In this document: positions 1 through 7,323 of the stretch, piece by piece | How the letters are laid out: every line of letters starts with the position of its first letter | Numbering within the stretch: the stretch's first letter is position 1 | Source of the DNA: Botryobacter ruber | GTDB taxonomy: Bacteria; Bacteroidota; Bacteroidia; Cytophagales; Hymenobacteraceae | Assembly (NCBI RefSeq): GCF_003347595.2 | Contig: NZ_QCZK02000051.1 | Location: forward strand, 62,001-126,000 | Length of the DNA: 64,000 nucleotides | Direction: 5' to 3' | Position numbers and translations under genes: made by a program | Notes under the pieces: generated by a model | Told to the model about the DNA's origin: nothing | Database searches by the model: none | What the model saw: the letters and a program-made list of their open reading frames with translations, nothing else

Positions 1-2
1 TG

Positions 3-89
3 GAATACACGGGTGCCGTTGCCAACTACATTGTGCCAAGCAAAGAGGCTGCAAAGGTGATGCTGGAGGGGCTGGTAGCGGTGGAGTAG
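3..89 (+). CDS. C-terminal fragment of an unidentified protein
   Basis: An open frame runs in from the left edge and ends at TAG 87-89, giving 28 residues that end in LEGLVAVE. It has no motif I can recognise. Reading frame and base composition look coding, and the next gene lies convergent on the other strand behind a family A repeat, so this is probably the end of a real gene that starts outside the window. No function can be given. Confidence 0.5.
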   Translation, partial: EYTGAVANYIVPSKEAAKVMLEGLVAVE

Positions 90-110
90 CGGCAAAGCAA
101 ATAAAGCTTT

Positions 111-139
111 CTGCAGCTGCCACCACAGCCGCTGCTCCT
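111..139 (-). repeat. Family A repeat, copy 1
   Basis: A 29-bp copy of the dispersed family A motif (core GGCTGTGGTGGCAGCTGCAG when read on the minus strand). It sits between the convergent ends of the left-edge gene and murQ. Confidence 0.8.
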
Positions 140-158
140 CATTTATGGCAGAGACGGC

Positions 159-962
159 TTACTTGCCATAAGCCGCAATAGCCGCCCGCACATTGCCATG
201 TTTTTCCAGCAAGGCCGCTGCTTCTGCCGCTGATATCTGCAGTTCCTCTACGAGCATCCGCACGCCGCGGTCCACGAGCTTGAGGTTGGAGAGCTGCATG
301 TCTACCATCTTGTTTCCCTTTACCCGCCCCAGGCGCACCATGGTAGCGGTAGTGAGCATGTTCAGGACGAGTTTTTGGGCGGTACCTGCTTTCATGCGGG
401 TGCTGCCCGTCACAAACTCCGGCCCCGTTACCACCTCTACCGGGTAATCAGCGGCTTTGGCTACGGCACTGCCTGCGTTGCACACAATGCAGCCCGTAGC
501 AATGCCGTGGCTCCGGCAGGTATTCAGTCCGCCGATTACGTAAGGGGTACGTCCGGAAGCTGCAATACCTACTACAATATCTTTCTCCGAAATATGATGC
601 GCCTGCAGGTCTTTCCAGGCCTGCTCCGGATCATCTTCGGCAAACTCCACCGCTTTGCGTATGGCGCCATCGCCACCGGCAATAATGCCGATGACCATTC
701 CATGTGGAACACCATACGTCGGCGGACATTCCGAAGCATCCACGATGCCCAAACGCCCGCTGGTGCCTGCGCCTATATAGAAGAGTCTGCCGCCCTGGCT
801 AAGTTTCTCCACCGTTGCCTGCACCAACGCCTCCACCTGCGGTATAGCTTTTTCCACGGCCAGGGGCACAGTTTTATCTTCCCGGTTAATGTTCACCAGC
901 AGCTCATGAACAGACATCTGTTCCAGGTGGTTGTAATGCGAAGCGGATTCGGTAGTAGACAC
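159..962 (-). CDS. murQ: N-acetylmuramic acid 6-phosphate etherase (MurQ)
   Basis: MurQ is a cytoplasmic enzyme that cleaves the lactyl ether of MurNAc-6-phosphate to give GlcNAc-6-phosphate and D-lactate in cell-wall recycling. The SIS sugar-phosphate fold is clear: FYIGAGTSGRLGIVDASECP at residues 61-80 holds the phosphate loop and the conserved Glu (E78), and GIAASGRTPYVIGGL follows at about 132-146. At 267 residues it is a little shorter than the roughly 300-residue E. coli enzyme. The start is GTG (minus strand, 962-960); no better ATG lies upstream. A BadF-type sugar kinase lies just upstream on the same strand, which fits a kinase-etherase pair. A family B tandem array begins 7 bp upstream of the start codon. 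Identification is firm. Confidence 0.95.
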   Translation of the reverse strand: MSTTESASHYNHLEQMSVHELLVNINREDKTVPLAVEKAIPQVEALVQATVEKLSQGGRLFYIGAGTSGRLGIVDASECPPTYGVPHGMVIGIIAGGDGAIRKAVEFAEDDPEQAWKDLQAHHISEKDIVVGIAASGRTPYVIGGLNTCRSHGIATGCIVCNAGSAVAKAADYPVEVVTGPEFVTGSTRMKAGTAQKLVLNMLTTATMVRLGRVKGNKMVDMQLSNLKLVDRGVRMLVEELQISAAEAAALLEKHGNVRAAIAAYGK

Positions 963-968
963 GGTTTT

Positions 969-1066
969 TAGAGTTAGAGAGTTTGGGAGTTTGGGAGTTT
1001 GGGAGTTTAGGAGTTAGAAAGGTAGAGAGTTTGAAATTGTAGAGACGAAATGCTCGCGTCTCCTGC
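969..1066. repeat. Composite repeat: family B array plus family C palindrome
   Basis: Positions 969-1036 hold tandem variants of GAGTTTGGGAGTTTGGGAGT-type sequence (family B). Positions 1039-1066 hold a GTAGAGACG...CGTCTCCTGC palindrome (family C), near-identical to 34648-34675. The element fills the murQ to kinase gap, so it probably lies in the transcript. Confidence 0.8.
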
Positions 1067-1074
1067 TAAATCTC

Positions 1075-1935
1075 TTACGCCTTTTCCTGGTTCAGCAGCT
1101 CCTGGTGGTATTTGATCAGCCCTTCGGTGGGGCTTTGGACAATGCTACCAACCTGAAGGCCGTATTTCTTAGCTATCCGGCGCAACTCCTCTGCAAAATG
1201 ATACGCAACGGAGCCGGTAAAGTGAACAGGCACATCGTCAAAACCATCGTATTTACACACCTGGCTTTCGAAAAAATCAGAGAAGCTCTCGTAGATCATG
1301 GCACGTATAGCCGGGTTCTTCCGCTTTTCGAATATAAACTTAGCAAAAGTAGCCAGGTAAGTGCCGGGCATGGCAGAGCCGTAGACTGCCTCCATAATAC
1401 CATCTTTGGTAAGATTGTAGCGGTTCTTCAGCGACTGCGCCAGCTCGTCGGGCAGTTCGCGGTAAAGGTACGCCCGGATAAGCATTTTACCCAGGTAAGC
1501 CCCGCTGCCTTCGTCGCCCATCAGGAAACCTAAGGAAGGCACACTATCCACAATGTTTTTGCCATCGTAGAGGCAAGAGTTGGAGCCGGTACCCAGGATG
1601 CAGGCAATACCGCGTTGGTGGCCACACAGCGCACGCGCCGCCGCCAGCAGGTCGTGCTCTACCTGCACCAGGCTGGCCGGGAAAGCGCTGTGCAAGGCTT
1701 CTTCCACACGTTTGCTGCGCTCAAGCGAGCTGCAGCCTGCGCCATAGTAGTAAATAACGGCTGGCGTAAAGCCCTGCAAATTAGGAAGCAGCTCATTTTT
1801 GAGGATAGCGTAAATCTGACCGGCATCCAGGTAATGCGGATTTATGCCGGTCGTCAGGAGCTGCGCCTGATCGCTGTTTGCATCTATCACACGCCAGTCT
1901 GTTTTCGTGGAGCCGCTGTCTGCTAGTAGTATCAT
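1075..1935 (-). CDS. BadF/BadG-family N-acetylhexosamine kinase
   Basis: A 286-residue member of the BadF/BadG/BcrA ATPase superfamily with the actin-like kinase fold. Visible motifs are the phosphate-1 loop DSGSTKTDW (6-14), a likely catalytic Asp in EHDLLAAARAL (about 95), the phosphate-2 loop ILGTGSNS (113-120) and GDEGSGAYLG (140-149). Family members phosphorylate GlcNAc or, as in Clostridium MurK, both GlcNAc and MurNAc. Being next to murQ suggests MurNAc/GlcNAc kinase activity feeding MurQ, but the sequence alone does not settle the sugar. I chose the internal ATG at 1935 because the fold starts there (MILLADSG); an in-frame ATG 24 bp upstream adds eight residues with no family match. 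Confidence 0.85.
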   Translation of the reverse strand: MILLADSGSTKTDWRVIDANSDQAQLLTTGINPHYLDAGQIYAILKNELLPNLQGFTPAVIYYYGAGCSSLERSKRVEEALHSAFPASLVQVEHDLLAAARALCGHQRGIACILGTGSNSCLYDGKNIVDSVPSLGFLMGDEGSGAYLGKMLIRAYLYRELPDELAQSLKNRYNLTKDGIMEAVYGSAMPGTYLATFAKFIFEKRKNPAIRAMIYESFSDFFESQVCKYDGFDDVPVHFTGSVAYHFAEELRRIAKKYGLQVGSIVQSPTEGLIKYHQELLNQEKA

Positions 1936-1975
1936 AGAAGTAAAGTTCGGGCAGCACATGGTCTGCCCGCTATTA

Positions 1976-2230
1976 TTATTTTAAGTATACCGAATCTTTC
2001 ACAAGACCGATAGGAGTAAATTTATCCAGTACATTAACGGTGTGGGGCGCGTCTTTCAGTTCTTCCGTCAGGTCCTGCCCCGCCCAGTGTTCGTAATGGT
2101 TGCCCGTGTGCCACAACCTCGACTTCTTCACATCATAAATCACCCCTTTATAGGCAATCCAGACTTCGTCACGGTCCTGGCCGTTACGGAGGGCAAGTTG
2201 TTGCAGGGTATATTCGGGTAAAGAAGTCAC
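1976..2230 (-). CDS. Small cytochrome b5-like haem-binding protein
   Basis: An 84-residue protein covering only a cytochrome b5-like domain. It has the typical start (YTLQQLALRNGQ), the WIAYKGVIYDV strand, and two candidate axial haem ligands, H41 in WHTGNHYEHWAGQDLTEEL and H63 in APHTVNVL. The usual HPGG around the first His is HTGN here, a change shared by many small bacterial b5-like proteins as far as I recall. No signal peptide or membrane anchor, so probably cytoplasmic. It lies between the arginase-fold gene and the sugar kinase on the same strand; its electron partner is unknown. Confidence 0.8.
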   Translation of the reverse strand: MTSLPEYTLQQLALRNGQDRDEVWIAYKGVIYDVKKSRLWHTGNHYEHWAGQDLTEELKDAPHTVNVLDKFTPIGLVKDSVYLK

Positions 2231-2292
2231 AGATTTTATCGTGTTTTAGGTTCGGGAAAGGCGTATGGCAAAATAGCAGGCTTTTAATTCAG

Positions 2293-2320
2293 CTGCAGCT
2301 CCCACCATAGCCTCTGCAGC
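2293..2320 (-). repeat. Family A repeat, copy 2
   Basis: A diverged family A copy (plus strand CTGCAGCTCCCACCATAGCC onward) just beyond the stop of the arginase-fold gene. Confidence 0.65.
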
Positions 2321-2325
2321 GCTTG

Positions 2326-3483
2326 TCAGCCGATGCGTGCCTGCGTAACCACCCAGCGGTGCGGCACTTCGCCCCGGGTTGCCTGCAGGTAATCTTCGTA
2401 GCTGCAGGGCACAATGCGGGCGCCTTTGTCGCCCGACAGCGCCTCTACCTCCAGCCACCACCGCTCGCTTTTCCGGCTTTTGTAGAACACCATCTTGTCG
2501 GGGTTGTCATGAAAAGCTACTGCGTATTTGGTGAATTTGTTACTGCTGAACTGCAATTCGTTTTTGCGGTGATAATAGCCTTCAATAAAATACCAGATCA
2601 TGACAGCAATGGTCGTAGCCGCCAGCTTGTCCGGGTCCAGTTCCGGCTGGTACTCATAAATCCCAAGCGAGGTAAGGGTATCGGTCTGGCCGGCGTACCA
2701 GCAAAGCTGGCAAGCCTCCTCACCGGTTAACCCAAACGGGTTGGCGGGAGCATAGCCCGGTGCATCCTGAAAGCGGATAGCCGACACATCGAACGTGAGC
2801 AAGTCGGCAGTGCGTACCACCGGCTCCATTTCCTGCAGGTTCTTGTGCACCTCGCCCACGCGGTGCGCTTCGAAATGCAGCTTCTCCAGGGTTGCCATCA
2901 CCTCCGGCTCCACCAGGTACGACTGGTAGCCAATCTGCCCGAAACTGAACAGGTAGTTGGGCTCGTGCATGAGTATCTGGCGCAGCTGTTTCTGGTTGGC
3001 ACTGGCCTCAGGGTCTTCCGTCATGTCTACGCTGCTGTCTACGGTTACCATGTTCACCGGGCGCTCCAGGTGCTCGTAGCCCAGGTACTGCCCGTACTCC
3101 AGGTCGTGCGAGCCGCCGATTATTATAGGAACGGTGTTGTGCGAGATCAGCAGTTCCACAATTTCTTTCAGGCGCAGGTACGTATCTTCGAGCCGGATGC
3201 CCGGCCGCAGGTTTCCTAAGTCCACAATTTTGCAGCGGCCGCTGGCTTTGCTAAGCCCATACAGCTTTTCGCGCACCGGCCTGGCCGGGCGCAGCTTCTG
3301 CACCGGCTCTTCGGTATTGTCGCGCCCTCTTGCTTCGTCTATCCCAACGATCGCAATATCTGCTGCACGCCAGTCCGGGAACTTGCTCAGAAAACAGCTG
3401 ATGTCGGCTCCCAGGCTGCGGGGCTTGTTGTACTTCAGGAAAGTATCTTCGTCTAACGGTTCAAAAAAAATAGAAAGATTCAT
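2326..3483 (-). CDS. Arginase-fold (formimidoylglutamase-like) protein with incomplete metal site
   Basis: A 385-residue member of the ureohydrolase (arginase/agmatinase/formiminoglutamase) superfamily, of a type common in Bacteroidota. The three metal-ligand regions can be found but are altered: IIGGSHDLEY (121-130, H126 present), VDSSVD (148-153), where a Ser replaces the His of the usual DxHxD, and TFDVSAIRFQD (230-240), where S234 replaces the second Asp of SFDxD. Four of six expected Mn ligands remain. The C-terminal part (SLGIYEYQPELD, MIWYFIEGYYHRK) is specific to this subfamily. It may not be a working binuclear Mn hydrolase. It is probably first in a minus-strand run with the cytochrome b5 and kinase genes. 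Databases tend to name it formimidoylglutamase; there are no other hut genes here to support that. Confidence 0.8.
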   Translation of the reverse strand: MNLSIFFEPLDEDTFLKYNKPRSLGADISCFLSKFPDWRAADIAIVGIDEARGRDNTEEPVQKLRPARPVREKLYGLSKASGRCKIVDLGNLRPGIRLEDTYLRLKEIVELLISHNTVPIIIGGSHDLEYGQYLGYEHLERPVNMVTVDSSVDMTEDPEASANQKQLRQILMHEPNYLFSFGQIGYQSYLVEPEVMATLEKLHFEAHRVGEVHKNLQEMEPVVRTADLLTFDVSAIRFQDAPGYAPANPFGLTGEEACQLCWYAGQTDTLTSLGIYEYQPELDPDKLAATTIAVMIWYFIEGYYHRKNELQFSSNKFTKYAVAFHDNPDKMVFYKSRKSERWWLEVEALSGDKGARIVPCSYEDYLQATRGEVPHRWVVTQARIG

Positions 3484-3503
3484 GTGGCTGTATCCGAAAG
3501 CAC

Positions 3504-3511
3504 CAAAATTA
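3504..3511 (-). promoter_or_regulatory. Candidate Bacteroidota -7 element (TAATTTTG)
   Basis: A minus-strand TAnnTTTG match 21 bp upstream of the arginase-fold start codon. No clear TTG -33 element at the usual spacing. Confidence 0.4.
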
Positions 3512-3719
3512 GTAAAAGTATAGAAGTAAATTTTATTTATCGTTCTTGAAGTTTTTTCTCACTTTTGCCCCTGTAACAACTAAAAGCAAGTAAACTTTTC
3601 TGAAATAGTAACGATGACAAATAAAATATTTTTAACTAACACTCGTAAGCAATAGGCAATAAAATATTTTTAGTTTACTTTGAAGCTTAGCTTTTATTAT
3701 CACCGGAAAAAATAAAATA

Positions 3720-4673
3720 ATGAAAAGCCTGTTCGTTTTCTTATTCCTTATTTTATTGGGCTTAAATGCTTGTTCCCAGGATGATTCCGAAGCTCAGGAA
3801 CGGCCGCCCATCATTGACATGCACATGCACACGGGACTACCACACGAGGTACCCGCCGGGACACCAGCTCTTTGCCGTCCCGAGCCGTGTAAAGGTGATG
3901 GCCAGGCAACAATCAATTCCACCGAGCTGATGGAGAAAACGCTAGAACAGATGGACCGTTACAACATTATCAAAGGTTTTCTCAGCGGTGTTGATTTGTC
4001 AGCCGTCCAGGAATGGTCAAAGGCTGCTCCGGGACGCTTCATTGCATCCCCTTTTATCCTGAAAGCCGAAAGCTCCGAGCTGGAAAAGCTCAGACCAGAG
4101 TACGCAGCGGGGCGTTTTAACGGCATGGGTGAAATTGGGACACAACTCAATGGAGTAGCTCCGAACGATCCATCACTCGAACCCTATTTCAACCTTGCAG
4201 AGGAGCTCGATCTCCCGGTGCTCATCCACACATTAGGAATTGGGCCTTATATGCCTCATTTTCGCTCAGCTGCAGGTAGTCCCTTGCTTTTGGAAGAGGT
4301 GCTGACCCGCCACCCCAAGCTGCGGCTTTTTGTCGAGAATGCCGGGTACCCCTACCGGGATGAAATGATCGCAATGATGTACCAGTATCCTCAGCTCTAC
4401 GCAGATGTATCTACGATAACATGGGTGATTCCGCGGACAGCCTTTTACGATTATTTGCAGACCTTTATCAGAGCCGGCCTTGGAAAGCGACTGATGTTTG
4501 GTTCTGACCAAATGGTATGGCCGGAAAAGATTGGCGTAGCGGTTGAAGCAATTGAACAAGCTCCATTTTTAACGGCCGAACAAAAGCGGGATATATTTTA
4601 TAATAATGCCGTGCGCTTTCTTCGTCTTGAAGAAGCTGAAGATGATCCGATACCCCGAAACGAAGCAGCATGA
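3720..4673 (+). CDS. Lipoprotein amidohydrolase (TIM-barrel metal-dependent hydrolase)
   Basis: A 317-residue amidohydrolase-2 family protein. The N-terminus is a lipoprotein signal ending in LNAC (Cys18). After it come IIDMHMHTG (the HxH metal pair), GEIGTQ, LPVLIHTLG with a third His, FVENAGYP and MFGSDQMVWP, whose Asp is the expected catalytic/metal residue; YNNAVRFLRL is the usual family ending. Predicted to act in the periplasm, anchored to a membrane. The substrate is unknown. The roughly 235 bp upstream are very AT-rich. Nothing adjacent suggests a pathway. Confidence 0.8.
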   Translation: MKSLFVFLFLILLGLNACSQDDSEAQERPPIIDMHMHTGLPHEVPAGTPALCRPEPCKGDGQATINSTELMEKTLEQMDRYNIIKGFLSGVDLSAVQEWSKAAPGRFIASPFILKAESSELEKLRPEYAAGRFNGMGEIGTQLNGVAPNDPSLEPYFNLAEELDLPVLIHTLGIGPYMPHFRSAAGSPLLLEEVLTRHPKLRLFVENAGYPYRDEMIAMMYQYPQLYADVSTITWVIPRTAFYDYLQTFIRAGLGKRLMFGSDQMVWPEKIGVAVEAIEQAPFLTAEQKRDIFYNNAVRFLRLEEAEDDPIPRNEAA

Positions 4674-4899
4674 TTACATTTTTTGTTTTGGTTTATCGGA
4701 GTTTATATTCTCGGCTTATCTTGTTTCTGAGTTCAGTTTCACGAATAAAGAAACCTAGGCCAGTCATTGAACATCATGCAGGTCCCTTGCTCTCACCACC
4801 GGCCATTAGCAACTGGCGCATACCACCTGTCGTTCAGTTGTTCGAATTTAATTAATTACCTAAACTGCACTATTGCAAACGCATCCAAACACGCACACT

Positions 4900-6663
4900 A
4901 TGAATGTTACGCGAACACTCGATCTTCTGCCTTACCAGTTGCAGCACTTCCCGCAGCCCGACTGCCTGGCAGCCAAAATAAACGGAGCATGGGTAAAATA
5001 CAGCACGCAGGATGTACAGGACAAAGCAAACCAGCTCAGCCTGGGGCTCCTGAAAATAGGAGTGGGCAAAAACGACAAAGTAGCCATTGTGTCTTTTAAC
5101 AGGCCGGAGTGGGTATTTGCAGACCTGGCCATCCAGCAGATAGGAGCTATCAGTGTGCCCATGTACCCGACCATTACGGAAGAAGATTACCGCTACATAT
5201 TTAACGATGCCGAGGTAAAAGTAATTTTTGTGGCCGACAGCAATCTGTACCAGAAGGTAGATGCTGCCACCACCGGCATGGCCAGCGTGCAGGATATTTA
5301 TACCTTCGACGAGGTGCGTGGCGCCAAACACTGGTCCGAGGTAATGGCCCAGGGAGAGGGCGAAGATGCCGCTAAACTCGACCCCCTGAAAGCTGCCGTT
5401 GCCCCGGACGACATTCTCACCATTATTTACACCTCCGGCACTACCGGCAACCCGAAAGGCGTGATGCTGACGCACAAGAACCTGGTCAATAACGTGCTGG
5501 GTACGCTGCCTTTTGTACCCGTAGACAGCAGCCACCGCGCCCTCAGCTTTCTGCCGCTCTGCCACATTTTTGAGCGCATGCTCCTGTACCTGTACCTGCG
5601 CATTGGTATTTCTATTTACTATGCAGAGAGTGTGGAGAAAGTAGCAGACAACCTGAAAGAGGTGAAGCCCCACATTTTTACCACCGTGCCCCGCCTGCTC
5701 GAAAAAGTATACGACAAGATTGTAGCCAAGGGCATGGAATTGAAAGGGGTGAAGCGCGGGCTGTTCTTCTGGGCGCTGGAGCTGGGCCTGAAATACGACA
5801 CCCAAACCGACCAGGGCTGGTGGTACAACAAGCAGCTGGCGCTGGCTAACAAACTTATCTTCAGCAAATGGCGCGAAGCCCTGGGCGGCAACATCATTGC
5901 CATTGTGTCGGGGGGTGCTGCCTTACAACCACGGCTTGCCCGCATTTTCTGGTCGGCGAACCTGCGCGTCATGGAAGGCTATGGCCTTACAGAAACCTCG
6001 CCGGTAATTGCCGTGAACCGCTACGAACCCGAAAATAACAAGATTGGCACCGTTGGCCTTCCGATTGATGGCGTAGAAGTGAAGATTGCACCGGAAGACG
6101 GCGAAATCCTGACGCGGGGCGATTCTGTTATGAAAGGGTATTACAAAAAACCTGACCTGACGGACGAAGTAATTGACAAGGACGGCTGGTTTCACACCGG
6201 CGATATCGGAGAGATCGTAGACGGGAAATACATCAAGATTACTGACCGCAAAAAGGAGATGCTCAAAACATCCGGCGGAAAATACATTGCCCCGCAGGCC
6301 ATCGAGAACAAGCTGAAAGAGTCGGTGGTGATAGAGCAGGCCATGGTGGTGGGCGAGGGACAGAAATATGCCGCCGCGCTCCTGGTACCTTCGTTCCTGG
6401 GCCTGCAGGACTGGTGCCAGCACAAGGGCATCCCGTACACCACCGACGAGGAAATGCTGCAGACACCCGAAGTGATTGATAAGTTTAAGCGTGAAGTAGA
6501 AAAGACAAATGCCAGCCTTGCCCAGTACGAAACGGTAAAACAGTTCCGCCTGGTGCCCAATGCCTGGACCGTAGACTCAGGCGAACTCACCCCCACTCTC
6601 AAGGTGAAACGGAAGGTCATCTACAACAACTACAAAGATCTCATCAACAGCATGTTCCGGTAA
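4900..6663 (+). CDS. fadD: Long-chain acyl-CoA synthetase (AMP-forming)
   Basis: A 587-residue AMP-dependent ligase that activates fatty acids to acyl-CoA through an acyl-adenylate. The ATP-binding signature IIYTSGTTGNPKGVMLTHKN starts near residue 175, GYGLTETSP follows in the middle, and the hinge and C-terminal motifs GWFHTGDIGE and KITDRKKEMLKTSGGKYIAP are complete. I used the ATG at 4900; a TTG 27 bp upstream in frame adds nine residues of low complexity. It is the first gene of a same-strand group with a MarR regulator, a FadN-type enzyme, a thiolase and an acyl-CoA dehydrogenase, so its role is probably entry of fatty acids into beta-oxidation. Confidence 0.92.
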   Translation: MNVTRTLDLLPYQLQHFPQPDCLAAKINGAWVKYSTQDVQDKANQLSLGLLKIGVGKNDKVAIVSFNRPEWVFADLAIQQIGAISVPMYPTITEEDYRYIFNDAEVKVIFVADSNLYQKVDAATTGMASVQDIYTFDEVRGAKHWSEVMAQGEGEDAAKLDPLKAAVAPDDILTIIYTSGTTGNPKGVMLTHKNLVNNVLGTLPFVPVDSSHRALSFLPLCHIFERMLLYLYLRIGISIYYAESVEKVADNLKEVKPHIFTTVPRLLEKVYDKIVAKGMELKGVKRGLFFWALELGLKYDTQTDQGWWYNKQLALANKLIFSKWREALGGNIIAIVSGGAALQPRLARIFWSANLRVMEGYGLTETSPVIAVNRYEPENNKIGTVGLPIDGVEVKIAPEDGEILTRGDSVMKGYYKKPDLTDEVIDKDGWFHTGDIGEIVDGKYIKITDRKKEMLKTSGGKYIAPQAIENKLKESVVIEQAMVVGEGQKYAAALLVPSFLGLQDWCQHKGIPYTTDEEMLQTPEVIDKFKREVEKTNASLAQYETVKQFRLVPNAWTVDSGELTPTLKVKRKVIYNNYKDLINSMFR

Positions 6664-6811
6664 GAAGCTCTATACCTCTAGCATAATAACAGGATTTATT
6701 GAAACTATTTTAACTGGTTTGCTTACATAAGGAGCAAATGCGCTATGTTTTTGCTGATGCTGACCAAGGCCCTTATATACAGTGGGAATAGTTATTTATT
6801 CCCTAAATTAG

Positions 6812-6823
6812 TATGCAAGCATA
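6812..6823. promoter_or_regulatory. Possible MarR operator (TATGC-AA-GCATA)
   Basis: A perfect 5-bp inverted repeat with a 2-bp spacer, 40 bp upstream of the marR start, in a position where an autoregulatory operator would be expected. Inference only; no second copy with the full symmetry was found at the other fad genes. Confidence 0.3.
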
Positions 6824-6863
6824 ACAATTTACACCTACCTTTAGTATAACGAAAAAGCAGGAT

Positions 6864-7298
6864 ATGAAGCCAGAAGAAACCGTTGACTACCACATGAAAG
6901 TAGGCTGGCATGCCGTAGCCCGCATGTACAATGCGGAAGCTGCTAAAAGCGGCATCACAACTGCTATCGGGTTCGTGCTGCTCAACATCAACCAGGAAAC
7001 GGGTACGCCGGCCACTAAAATTGCCCCACTGATGGGCCTGGAAGCCAGGAGCCTTACCCGCATCCTGAAAAGCATGGAGGAGGACAAGCTCATCTACAGA
7101 GTGCCCGACGAAAAAGACAAGCGCCTGGTCCGCATTTTTCTTACGGAAAAGGGGCTGGAGAAAAAGGAAATCTCACGTAAAACAGTAAGGCACTTCAATC
7201 ATAAAATCCGGGAAGCTATTCCGCCTGAAGAGCTGGACGTATTTTTCAGGGTTTGTGCCAAAATCACAAGCATGATTGAAAACAAAGAAATCTTCTGA
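6864..7298 (+). CDS. MarR-family transcriptional regulator
   Basis: A 144-residue winged-helix protein of the MarR family. The helix-turn-helix region is TKIAPLMGLEARSLTRILKSMEEDKLIYR, followed by the wing VPDEKDKRLVRIFLTEKGLE with the conserved Asp-Lys-Arg pattern. It lies between fadD and the FadN-type gene, 25 bp from the latter's start codon, so the likely job is control of the fatty-acid genes in response to an acyl-CoA or fatty acid. That role is inferred from position only. A small palindrome upstream (6812-6823) could be its site. Confidence 0.88.
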   Translation: MKPEETVDYHMKVGWHAVARMYNAEAAKSGITTAIGFVLLNINQETGTPATKIAPLMGLEARSLTRILKSMEEDKLIYRVPDEKDKRLVRIFLTEKGLEKKEISRKTVRHFNHKIREAIPPEELDVFFRVCAKITSMIENKEIF

Positions 7299-7323
7299 CA
7301 CAACCTACAAGTATAAAGCTGCC

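Noticed and set aside
4870-5805. Long antisense open frame (311 codons) opposite fadD
   Set aside because: It is the shadow of a GC-rich coding gene; composition is His/Val/Gln-heavy and no protein family fits.
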